Positions 13,180 to 23,829 of a DNA stretch of 64,000 bases are shown one piece after another. The position numbers and the translations under genes were made by a program. Where the stretch lies: NCBI GenBank assembly GCA_034336665.1, contig CM067564.1, forward strand, positions 46,857,451-46,921,450. Reading direction: 5' to 3'. This DNA is from Luscinia megarhynchos (lineage: Eukaryota; Chordata; Aves; Passeriformes; Turdidae). How positions within the stretch are numbered: the first letter of the stretch is position 1; every line of letters starts with the position of its first letter. The notes under the pieces are model-generated. The model searched no databases and was not told where the DNA came from. It was given only the letters and a program-made list of their open reading frames with translations.

Positions 13180-13600
13180 TAATGGAAGTTGCAGATGGTA
13201 CTAGAATCAGTAAAGGTTATCAACCCCAGTGAAATAATTCAAGAGGACCTGAATAGGTTAGGAATCTGGGCTTAAAGCAAAATTGTGTTTAGCCTAGAAA
13301 ATTGCAAGCTAATCCCACCAGAGAAAAAATAATTAATGTTGAGTAGCAAAGAGAGGAAGGTAAAAAGAGCCTGAAATGCAGAGTTATTGAAAGAGATCTG
13401 AAGTGAGAGAAAACTTTTAAGTTAGAGATAAATTTGCAGCGTGAAGCAGAAAGAAAAAAATATTGTTGAGTTAAAGACTTAGGCAAAATTCAGGAGTGTC
13501 ATAAAACAAGATGAAACGCTGGAGTTTTGTGCGTGGCAATATCTGGCAGAGCATTCTAAATGAAAGCAACTCGGTACCAGAGGGCAAAGCACAAGGAGAG
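13180..13600 (+). mobile_element. Ancient CR1-like LINE ORF2 remnant
   Basis: 'gcagatggtactagaatc' at 13191 aligns with the part of CR1 ORF2 encoding the reverse transcriptase A-D-D-T box, here read as A-D-G-T, so the second catalytic aspartate is lost. It is followed in the right order by 'attcaagaggacctgaatag' (13238), 'agagatctgaa' (13391) and 'caggagtgtcataaaacaag' (13491), which match the CR1 region between the RT and the 3' UTR. Numerous stops and indels make it far older than the other CR1 copies here. Part of the alignment is weak, and the 3' boundary is uncertain. Confidence 0.45.
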
Positions 13601-16417
13601 AAGACTTTTTTTTTCCCTGTCCTTCAGGGATAATTGTTTTCTAAGGATACAATAAAGAAGTTGTTGAATAAGTCTTGTAAAAGAGAGCTTGAATAACTGA
13701 TGGGAAGGTGGGCACATCCCTCCAGAAACAAATATTTCCCTCTTTTACTGATACTTCCATTGTAGTTGGCCAAAGAGAATAAGATGAATTTAGAGAGATC
13801 AGAATCAAGATCTAGTAGTCAGTGTAGCAGTCACATGTAGAGAAACATTATCTTTAGCACTTCAGGCATTTGAAGGAAGGAGCAGGCAATTTTAGAGCTG
13901 TGCAGTAATAAACTTTGGTAAAATTGGAAAGAAAACTACATAGTACAGAAAATCTTCCTCACTTGTCTCCTGTGTAATTTCCTACTGACTTGAGCTTTCC
14001 CATTAGATAAAACCTGATTTCTAGGAAAGTTTTGTTTCAAACTCACCCAGTCTCCAGAAGGGGATCCCTCCAATGTTTTCATTCAGATAGGAAGTTTTTA
14101 GTCAAGTCACATTAGTCTAATTAATATTAGTGATCACTGCATATGACTGAAGATCAGCTCTAGTTGATGACTTTGTTATTTACAGCTCCACCTGTACAGC
14201 TTTGGAAATAAAACAGTAGTAGTGCATTCCAAGGAAATGTGCTTTGTGTTAGAGATCCATCCTTTTTCCTATCTCTGATTTTTTTTGCTTCTATAGAGAA
14301 GTTATTTTATATCTTTAAGACTGTCCTCACACATTGATAACATGGGCATAGTACTACACATTTACAAAAACTGCTGTCAGTGTGTGAAATCTTCTGTATC
14401 CAAAGGAGATTTTATATAATGAAATATTATATACATATTGATACTGCATTTTAACTTTTATTATTTTTAGTTAAACAAGTGATATTTTTTCCAAATGATC
14501 TTAATTATGAATTGATAGGTTTTTATTAAATATTTCACAGTCCAGAGTTTCCCAGTAAATAAAAATTTTCAGATTGATCAAAATTTACACCTAATTTACA
14601 TACTGTTTCTTTTCTCCACTGACAAATCCAGATTCTACTATTTCAATGAGAAATTCCTATTTTATGTACAACACTTAAGAATGATTACTGACTTTCGTTT
14701 GTAAGGCCAAATCATTTTAAAAAAAGCTATCCTCAGTGCTATAATAACCAATTGAATTATCTAATTTCAACAATTGAATTGAAACAAATACAGTTAAAAC
14801 AAAAATCACTTCCTGCTCTTAAAAACCAAGGCAGGTTTGGTTAAGACCAAAATTCATGTGCTTCATTACTTATGTTACATGCAACAGAAATCCCTAAATC
14901 CCTATTCTTGCACAGGTAACAAAAAAAATGAGCTATAGACAAGTAATGCACCTGGAAGTATCTGTGCTGAAGGATCTTGTTCTTTCTGCTTCATGGCAAA
15001 TGGTCATTTGACACTGCACAAAAGGGGCAGGGATTTCTGATGGTACAGGCAGGCATGAGGCAAATTGATCACTGGTTCTCACACTTTCCATCAGTAAAAT
15101 CCCATTCTGCCTCTGCCTCATCAGACAGCGAAGGGATCCGGGATGGGAATTAGGCTGGAACCTCGTGAGGTTTAAAAATGCAGCTTTTCCAGGCAGGCCC
15201 TTGGGGTTTGGCACATATTTTGCCCCCCTGTGTGTGTCCCCAGCCCTGAGCAGGAGACCACAGGAACATCCCTGGAAGACAATTCCTGCATGGAGCCACA
15301 CATGTGAGCTCTGGCCCTGGGAAGGTGCTGGTGGCACAGCAGCACAGCAGAGACACTGCAGCCTGGGAAGTGACAGCTAGGGTGCACTGACACACAAGTG
15401 CCTGGCAACTGCTCTAATTTATTGCAGTAGCTGCTATGGCTCTCTGTGAAGCCTCAAATAATCTATGAGCGCTTCACATTTTAATGGCATTCATGTTGAG
15501 GGCCTCTGTGTGACTGCAGCTATGTGATAACATATGCCCCAGTCGGATCTGCCCTTTGTGCACAGCTAGCCATGAGGGAGATGGAGATTATCCATTGCCA
15601 GTGCAGGCAACGCTGGCTCTTCCAGCCTCTCATATACACCAAAGAGACAAATATTTCCCTTTTTAAGAGCACTTACACCCTCAGAGCTCAACAGATGGAA
15701 TGTTCTTGCCCTTCAAGGCAAAGCTCTGCTGTCAGAAGAGGCACAGAGGACCAAGTAAGTAGCGGGAGCAGAAACTAGTGTAAGAGTTTAATGGGATTTG
15801 GCTGATTATTATGTTTTCTTTTATTATAATAAACTCATATTTTCAATAACAGCAAGGATCTCAAACAAGGGACAACAATTAGGAATCTGTAAAGTTCCTA
15901 GCAAAGAAAAATGCTGTCCAAGAACATTACTGCTTATAGAAACTGGGTGCTTCAGAAAGTTAGGAGAAACTACAGTTAAGTACAGTTAAGTGGCTCACTC
16001 CTTCCTCTGAAACTGTGGTGTCCAGTGCTGCATAATCGTGTGTCCTTCACTGCACAACTTCTCTTTATCCACCCAGACTATATGTGACAGTGCAGGTCCA
16101 TGTCTGAGCCAATCCCTCTGACTGACTGCCATACTTCCAGGCAAGAAATCCTACATAACCAACTAATTCTCCTCTGCAGAAGCATCTCAGTTTTAGTTCT
16201 TTTTTCCAGGCATTTTTTCCTTCTATCTCCTTCTGCCCACCTGAATACACTTCTAGATCTGTTCTCCTAATATATTGCCTCCATTCCATCCTTGCTTCTC
16301 TTGTTTTTAGTTTTAGAGCCTTTCTAAGAACAGTTTAAGTGCTCGTGGCCATATCATCGTGGTGAATGAAGTGGGTGTCAGTCTTGAGACCAAAGGGCAT
16401 TGCAAAAACTCATATCA
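13601..16417. other. Unique DNA, no gene seen
   Basis: AT-rich to about 14,930, then GC-richer at 15,000-15,770 with overlapping open frames on both strands (up to 134 codons on the minus strand, 14,933-15,337). None is recognised. A direct duplication of 10 bp ('tacagttaag' twice) lies at 15,971-15,990. Confidence 0.5.
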
Positions 16418-16582
16418 GAGAGTCATAGAACAGTTTGGATTGGAAGTGACCTTAAAGATCATCCAATTCCAACCCTGCTGCTGCAGGCAGGGACACCTTC
16501 CACTAGACCAGGTTGCTCAAAGCCCTGTTCAACCTGGCCTTAAACACTTCCAGGGAGGGGCCATCCACAGTTTCTCTTGGCC
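16418..16582 (-). mobile_element. CR1 LINE 3' fragment
   Basis: Minus-oriented CR1 tail 'agagtcatagaacagtttgg' followed by 'ttggaagtgaccttaaagat', 'aggcagggacaccttccact', 'gaccaggttgctcaaagccc' and 'tcaacctggccttaaacact'. It stops soon after 'ccatccacagtttctcttgg'. The good match to consensus suggests a relatively young copy. Confidence 0.93.
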
Positions 16583-19069
16583 TAAACCTCCTTACCTGAA
16601 CTCTTCAAATTAGGGGACATCCAATAATTCCAGTCATGCTGAACCTCACCTAAACCATATGGCTTGTCTGCCCTGTTGCTACCTTCTTCAGAGGAGCCCT
16701 CATTTTTATAATTATATGGATGTGTTTTTTTGGTGTCCCTGATATAATCATCACCCCATGGACACATTTCAAGTCCCTGCTTGAATCTTGTCAGAAACAC
16801 AGTCTTTACAGACCTCCTGAAAGAAAATGAAACTGTCATCTCAGGATGCTTTTTCTCTGGCCCGGTTCTCCACTAAAACTGGTCAGATTTGACCAAAGAT
16901 TTCCAGCAATCAAATGCAGATCCAAAGCAGAGAAAAATTTAATCCTGGAATATAGTGTGATAAAAAGTCATAAATAGCTGAAAACAGGTCTATATAAAAG
17001 GAAACATCATGAAACTTTGACAAGTACTGTTCCTAGCCCTGCAAATAATACCTCTTTGACTGGTCTGATATTCCTGATCCTCTTGTAAAGATTGCAAAAG
17101 ATAAAGAAGATTTTACAGGCAGGCTCAACAAACACCAAATCTTGTCTTTGTCTGCATATTTGCATATTTCTCACCTCTTCAGTTTTAAGCTCAAAAGCTG
17201 AAAGGTGTTCGTTTAGGAGCTGACAACCTCCACTTCCAAGAATTGCTCTTGGATTGCTCCCAGATCCTTTCAGTCAGGTGCAGACACACAGGTCAGGCGT
17301 GGGGGTCACCGTGCCTTTCCCTCCTAAGGCACACGTCAGGATTTGCTGAGCACGTTTAGGGAAGCTGCCAGAGTGTTTGGAGTGCTTTGGCAGCAGAAGA
17401 AACAGCTGGTCCCATCAAAGTGATCACATTCTTGGACATTAATTTAGTGTCTAAGAGGATGGAGTGATGCTTGCCAGGGAATGAACTTCATAACCCTAAA
17501 GGGTTAGAGACCCCAGATTACAGCCTAGTAAAGGTGCAGTTAAAGCAGGTGCAGCTGCTTTGTTTACAGGTTGCTTGAACCTTGGAGAAAAGTGTATTTA
17601 GGCAAGATGTAACATCTGAACTGACAAGTTCTTTCAATTGGAGGAGCTATAGATAGGTTGGCATCAGAAGGCATTGGACTCTGAACACGGAGCCATTTTA
17701 TGCAGCCTCAGTAAGTAACAATAGATCAGTGATGGTGCAAGAATGAATTACTGATCAGTGTACATTGTGAAAATACACTTGAATGAAGTCTGGAAGCTGT
17801 TCTTCTGTGGAGAACATGCTGGAGGTATATGGAGATATGTATCAGAAAGAAATTTAAAATATGCATTTGTGGTGACCTCTGTTATAATATTTAGGGCCCA
17901 TTGCTGTTTGATTTATTGTGGCATTTCCTAAACACAAGATAAGCAGCTCCTATAAAGTTTTGGTGTTGACCAACTCAGTATGGCCCTAGCATATGCCTTT
18001 TCCATTTTTTTTTTACCCAGTCTACAGCAATGAGAAATATCCAAAAACTTCTGAGCCCTTTAATGAGTCACTTTCTGCTCAGAGGCTGTAAAGAAGAAAA
18101 CACAGGAGTCACTTATGAGCACCTGAACTTAATGTTGGTAATGAGAGTGTGGTTATCTCTTCTCCTTTTCCTATTTACACCACTGTGGAAAACATCCCCT
18201 TTCACCTTGGAGCCAAGGCTGTTATTGCAACATTACAAAATTGCTGAGCAATTTTCTTTCTCTGCTTAGCTATTATTTCCATTGAATCATCAGTTACCAC
18301 CCATTGAATGAAACCAAACATCAAAGCAAACCCCCAAAACACATTTTGAATAACTTGGCACCCTTATTTTCGACATTATTTCTTCTCTGAAAAGAGCAGG
18401 AACTTATACACAGCATCTGCCTATCTTTCTTGTCTTAGGGCTTTACTTTCACACCACAAACTATTCTAAAGAAATGAACATTTGGAAGGCTAACACACAA
18501 GGATGGATTAATTTATCAAAGCATTAAACTCCATAGAGATTTCTTTTTTAAGTCAGCTGCCATTGATTGCAAGACAACAGGATGTACCGAGGGGACAGAA
18601 ACACAGGTATGAAAAATGGATTCAACCCAAGGCAAGGCAACAGGGAAGGACTAAGATGTGTAACTGTCATCTATTAAATCACATAAACTGCAGAATCTTT
18701 TCTTCCTGGAGAAGAAATTTTGGTTAGCAAAACTACATGCTATAAAATCATGATCTTTAATAGAAATTGTAGCAAGCTGGGTTTTTTTTCAGCTGGGAGA
18801 AAAAAAAATAAGATTGAGTGATTGTTATCCACAAGGCAATCAGAACTTTAAAACCGTAATTTCCACTTTACCAAACAATTTTTATGGGCTGAATTTGTCT
18901 GGGGAAGGGAGAAATTGTTTTTTTTCTTTCCCCAGCATCAGTGATTAACATACATAGGTCACCACATCAGATGTAGAAATCCTCCAATAATATACTACTT
19001 CTGAAATAATGCACTGCATTCAAAGACCTCACAGAACTGTACACAAAGTACTCCATTAACAGCAGGTGC
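16583..19069. other. Unique DNA, one weak splice-bounded block
   Basis: No recognisable gene or repeat. A 50-bp block at 18,557-18,606 is preceded by a pyrimidine-rich CAG acceptor-like site and followed by CAG|GTATGA. Two of its three frames are open, but it is too short to judge. Confidence 0.5.
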
Positions 19070-19500
19070 TGTACAGAAAAGCTCTCTTTAAAAGAGCTTT
19101 TAATTACAGTATATCTCTGTTTAGAAGCCACCTTCAACTACCTTTTCCTTGTGAGCTGCAGAGGAAAGCAATTAAATGTAAGAGGAAACCACTCTCCATT
19201 TAAAGCTGCAGAAGAAAGCAATTAGTGCAAAAAGGGCTCAGCTTGTACACAACGAAATACGGTAGTGAAGTCAGAGGAGGCTGGGCATTTCTTTGAATAA
19301 TTAATGCATGTTGTAAATCTTAAGATGTGCAACTACCCCAAGCTGAAAGTCATAGCTGGCTGTATGGCCCATGTTTATTTCCAAGTCTCCCTCGAACAAC
19401 GAAGTTTACACAGAGTTACATTTATCTCTCTCGGCTGTATAATTCACACCTTCTCAAAATTCCCTTTACAGGCGTGAAGGGCTTCAGTAAAGCTGAGTGA
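19070..19500. promoter_or_regulatory. Candidate conserved noncoding/enhancer-like block
   Basis: Non-repetitive sequence with homeodomain-type TAATTA/ATTA sites, a RUNX-type AACCAC (about 19,187) and a near-duplicate 21-mer beginning AGCTGCAG and ending GCAATTA at 19,154-19,174 and 19,204-19,224, differing at one base. A 9-bp inverted repeat (AAAAGCTCT/AGAGCTTTT) lies at 19,077-19,101. No frame is open for long. The motif density and lack of decay signs look like a conserved element, but conservation cannot be seen from one sequence. Confidence 0.3.
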
Positions 19501-21021
19501 GCAGGAAGACACAGGGGTTTATTTATTTAAGTGAGGCCACTTGCATAGATCTGGCTACAAAGAAAGACTTTACTGGAGGAGGAAAGGGATCTTTCTGGTC
19601 TAATTTTAGTATTTTTAATTTACTAGCCTTATTTTTAAAAGTGGAGTTAATCTCATACTAAAACCTTTTCCTCAACCCTTTTCCCATCACAGTATAGCAG
19701 AGTCCTTTTAGGCATGGTGCTAAAAAGCGGTTCAAAGGTTTGGTGGGTTGTTTGGTTTTGGATGTTGGGTTTTTTTAAATAATTGAGATTTACAAAATAG
19801 TTTCTGTGTTTTTAGGAGCTAATCTTTGATGATCAATTACATCAGAACTTGGGGAAAAAAAAACAAAAAGAAAAACAACAACAAAACAAAATTTAAAAAA
19901 AAACCAAACCATCAATAACTCTACTGAAGTTAAAGGCAAAAATGTTCTTTACTAAAACAACACCAGAAAATGCTTCATTTGATGGTGTTTTGTAGAGGAT
20001 ACAAAGGTTAATTAGATACTTTCCATTGCATTATATAGCAGGAAACCTCTGTTAATTACTGCTTCTCTAACATGACTGATTCGTTAAAAACCGACTACAG
20101 AACCACAAATAAAAAAAATGTAATTATCTTTCCCATTCCAACGCAAACTATTCCAGGTTCTAAGAACTGTGCCCTCTGGGTGCCTTTTTATTAGATATTA
20201 ACAGAGACACTGAATGGTTAATTTTAACTTATAGCATTACTAAAACCCTAAAATGAATGAAACTTCCAACAACTTCTCAACACCTCAGCATTTGTTCCTG
20301 TGTTTTCTCATGTCCTGCATTACAGGAGAAAAGGTTGGTATTAATGCCTTCTTTTACCACTATTTTTATTTCAACTTAATATCATAAGTGAGGTGTTTTT
20401 ATAAATGTTTGAATTTATGAGCTTTTGTGAGTTTTCTCAACCAATTAGTCAAATTTCTGCCTTGAAGGCATCTCCTTGCTAAATCCAGCTTTCTTGGTTT
20501 TTGTTATTTAGTGTGCTACTGTATTTCTTTAAAGGCGAAGTTCAATTATTTCTCTTTTGAAGGTCTGAGTGCCTTGTTTAAAATGCCAAGTGCATTAAAA
20601 ACAGTCCTCCCTTGATTTTTATAGGGAGATATAGAAGGATAATAAGTTCGTTGGATTTAATGGAATTTTGAAATTGCTCATATGTGTGTACAAATGTGCA
20701 TGAAGATACCAAAATAAGGATTAAAAGCTATCAAATCATCAAGAACACTTGATTTTTTTACCCTTTTGCCATTTTTATTTCTTAATGAGGAAGCAAAAAG
20801 AAGGAATGGTTTGAGGTCAACACAAAGGACAGGGAGGCAAGAGACACCGAACTTGGATAAAAACTTACATTAACATAGTTTACAAGCACAGAAATAGGGA
20901 TTTAAAGCTACACAAGTGTAAAGGAGATCAAATTATAGTGCAAAAAAAAGCTGCATTTTTGCTCTTACTGCCTGGGGAATCTACTCTTGCCCCTCTCCTG
21001 AATTACCTTCACTGTCCTTAC
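19501..21021. other. AT-rich unique DNA with A-rich tract
   Basis: Contains a low-complexity A-rich stretch at about 19,853-19,909 of A runs with AAC and AAAC units. Otherwise nothing recognisable. Confidence 0.6.
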
Positions 21022-21245
21022 CTATTTTTATTTAAATTTTGAAGATAACTCTCCATGCTGTCTTTTTCCTCTGTGCTGGTGTTGAATCCACAAGGGACGG
21101 CAAAAGTTTTTGCAGACAACCCAAGTCTGCTATGAAATCTTGGTGAACTTTGCCAATAGATGGTTCTTGACCATGAAAATTTAGTCCTCATGTCTGGAAT
21201 GGCAGGAGATTTCTGGCAACAATGGAAATGGGATGAGGTCATCCC
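21022..21245 (-). other. Candidate splice-bounded coding exon, unknown protein
   Basis: On the minus strand an open frame fills this block. It is entered after an in-frame TAA lying in an acceptor-like TTTTAACAG (21,246-21,254) with a pyrimidine tract further upstream. It ends at TAG|GTAAGG, a good donor, whose GTAA supplies the next in-frame stop. The 224-bp block would encode about 74 residues, starting M-T-S-S-H and ending Y-L-Q-N-L-N-K-N. It has three cysteines, is serine-rich, and has no signal peptide, membrane span or family I recognise. The first in-frame Met sits one codon inside the block. No neighbouring exon was identified, and a frame of this length is common by chance, so this is a hypothesis only. 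Confidence 0.2.
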
Positions 21246-22349
21246 CTGTTAAAAGGTTCTGGAGACTTTAAATGAGAAGAAAAACAACTTTAAATTTGAC
21301 TGTGGTACCTCTTTACCATGGCTGGATGTACATGAGCAGAAGCCTTAGAAGTCTGTAGGGCAGACCCTACACCTTGAGCCCTGTTGTGCAACTCCTGGTC
21401 ATAGGAATCAACTTATGGGATCTACTTTGACTAGTAAAGGCTGCAGGGAGGTGTTTCTGCAGGGTTTAAAAAAATCTGTTTAGGAACCAATTGTCTATGG
21501 AAGGCATGTTCAGCATGCATGTATCTTTTCCAGTGCAAACTTTGAGTAAAAACTGAGATTAATTCAATTAAATTTAAACATTTCAGCTTTTTTATCTTTA
21601 TGGTTACACACATTAGTCGAACAATAACTGAATATAAATGTTGCATATTTACTATAGTGTGATCCAAGCAATTACTACTAAAGTATTAAGGAAAGGCATA
21701 ATTTTATTCTTTAATTTTATTTTATAGTCAGGCAGAAATCATATTTTGGTGAATACATTTATATTTAGAAGTTGTATCTTATGCTTATCTTTGTTTTGAG
21801 AGGATGATTTTAGCCCTGTCACTACAAGCCTGTTAACAATTAAAATAGCTATTAAAAATGGCATTTATAGCTATTGTACTTGTTTTTCCTGTGAGTTTTC
21901 ATCAAACAGTTCACACTCATATGATGTATGCAGTCTGCTAATAGTCAGGAGCACAGACTGTCAAAAATGGTTTCAAACATCTGGTTAAAGCCAGCTTTTT
22001 ATGTACTGGGATTATTAGTTCGTCCTTTTCACACAAGTGTTGTGCTGGTTGCTCATTATGCCTCTGACTTCTACTTTTTGTTCTCAAAAAGGATTTGAAA
22101 AAGTTTAGAAGGAAAACTTAAAAGCAGAGCAAAAACAATGCTGGCAACTTTTTTGAGTGCCAGAGTTTTAACTGCTTTCTGTTGAAATGTTTTCCTCACT
22201 TTCCATTGAAATAAGAATTTTTGTGCAAGGTGTTACGGGGAAGGTTGACTGCATCCCTGTAAAGTGCAGCATAGTACATGTCTGTGTACATTCTCCATAT
22301 ACCATACTATTAAAATCAATCTGTTCAGGTCAGTTTTCACTCTGAGGAG
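21246..22349. other. AT-rich unique DNA, no gene seen
   Basis: Nothing recognisable as gene or repeat. At 21,846-21,875 two MEF2-like AT cores (CTATTAAAAATGG and TTTATAG) lie close together in sequence that looks non-degenerate. Function unknown. Confidence 0.5.
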
Positions 22350-22640
22350 AGCTGAGAAACACAACTACCAGTTTCCGTCACGTGCCGCACCGCATCAATT
22401 AAAAAATAAATTAAATTTCATGCAAAGTACCTAACTTAAAAATCTCAGCAAACAACAACAGAACCTTTTCACTAATGATTTTCAGTCATCAGAAGTGGAG
22501 AGAGGCTCAGACAGCAGACAGCATGGTCCCAGCATGCTTTTTGCCTTTTTTTTTGTTTGCACAGTAGCTGTCAGTTGCAGCCCTGCAGGTAGTAGAACCC
22601 AGTGGGAAGAGGGGCGGGACAGAGCGATGCTGCCTGAACT
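22350..22640 (+). promoter_or_regulatory. Promoter-like block upstream of candidate exon
   Basis: It contains a CACGTG E-box (22,379-22,384) in a short CpG cluster, an octamer-like ATGCAAAG near 22,422, and a GC box GGGGCGGGAC at 22,611-22,620. Another seven or so CpGs follow over the next 300 bp, unusual against the CpG-poor flanks. There is no TATA box at a fixed distance from a start site that I can identify. The block precedes a pyrimidine-rich stretch and a splice-bounded exon candidate, which suggests transcription left to right. The gene is not identifiable. An enhancer rather than a promoter is also possible. Confidence 0.35.
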
Positions 22641-22830
22641 GACAGCAAATTTAAATTACTGAGCTTTCTTTTGCTTTTTTTCTTTCTTTGAGTGCCCTTT
22701 CCTTTTTTTTTTCCTCTTTTTTATTTTTTTGGTATTTTTCTACTCTGCGACAAACTGAAAAGATTCGAGCACACACTAATTTAACAACCCTGCTTCGTCG
22801 TCTTCTTTTTTTTCCCCCTTCTGCTTCCAG

Positions 22831-22895
22831 GATAATTAAAAGAGAAACCTGTAAAGGCAACGTTCCTCCAAGCAAGTTGGTGCTGTAACGTGCTG
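22831..22895 (+). other. Candidate 65-bp noncoding (5' UTR-type) exon
   Basis: The block is preceded by a long T/C tract ending in CTTCCAG, a textbook 3' splice site, and ends in CTG|GTAAGA, a good 5' splice site. All three forward frames carry stops inside it and it has no ATG, so if transcribed it would be an untranslated exon. Two CpGs lie within it and more lie upstream. Alternatively transcription starts upstream, the T/C tract is part of a 5' UTR, and this is the end of a first exon. I cannot name the gene. No downstream coding exon is recognisable in the remaining 41 kb. Confidence 0.3.
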
Positions 22896-23760
22896 GTAAG
22901 ATGAATTTAATTTATTTTTTTTTCCTTTCCTCATCTTTTCCTTTCCTTTTTTGGAGCTGAAATCTTTTGTATATCTAACGCAGTCATAAGTGTGGTTCCC
23001 CTGCTGTGGAGGGTTAGTATGTAATGAAAAGGTGTAACGGCTTGATATGTGACCTTCTCCTGTTACTTAGAATGGGTAATAACAGCTTTCATGTCTGTTC
23101 TCATGATGCTTCTCTCTCTATGAATTGACTGTTTGCTCAACAGAAGAGATGCTGTGATTGTCGCACTATGACAATGAGGACTTGATTGTTTTTTGGTTAC
23201 TGTTCCATGCTCCTATCAGAGCAGATACTTGAGTTGGGGGGTTTGTGTTTGTGATTTTTCTTCCCTCTGAACGTTGCCTGAAGCACTGATACAACAGGGG
23301 GGTGGAGATGGGGGTGGAGGAGATGGTCTTGGGTGTCATCCTGCCTGTTCAGCTGTTTACTAGGTAGGGAAGTGCAACACTGAAACTTTTTTCAAAAATA
23401 AATAAATATTTTTCCGCTTGCATCAAGTGGGGTCAGTGTATCCAGGATTTATTGTTGTCTGATGCTGGTAAAGTTCTTGCTGTCCCTTGTGCTTTTCCTC
23501 TGGAGAAGGGGGGAAGGGGTGTTCCACTCCAAACCCTGTCATACCATTGTAGTAGCTAATTGCAAGAAGCTGACAAACTTTGAGATGAAATACCAGGCAT
23601 TGCTTTTGTACGGAATGAGTTTGATGCTGTGGATCACCTCCTTTGAATACCAGCCTGCCAGATACAATCAGATCTGTATTATACACGTTACATTCCTGAC
23701 TTGCAAGTCCCCTGATTTCTAAGGTCTCCTTTCTCGTCTTTTTCTGGTACTAGCACATTA
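22896..23760. other. Unique DNA, possible start of an intron
   Basis: If the exon ending at 22,895 is real this is intron sequence. It includes a G-rich stretch at 23,297-23,326 (runs of six and five G with GG pairs). No repeat or coding feature is recognised. Confidence 0.45.
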
Positions 23761-23829
23761 TCTTTTTTTCTTTTTTTTTCTTTCTTTCTTTTTTCTCTTT
23801 TTTTTTCTTTTTTTTTTTTTTTTTTTTTT
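23761..23829. repeat. TTTC/poly(T) pyrimidine tract
   Basis: Almost pure T with scattered C at irregular TTTC spacing, ending in a long T run. Simple low-complexity DNA. Minus-strand open frames reading as K-rich peptides here are artefacts of it. Confidence 0.95.

Noticed and set aside
14933..15337. 134-codon minus-strand frame in a GC-richer patch
   Set aside because: Several other frames overlap it on both strands, as GC-rich noncoding sequence gives. No domain is recognised.
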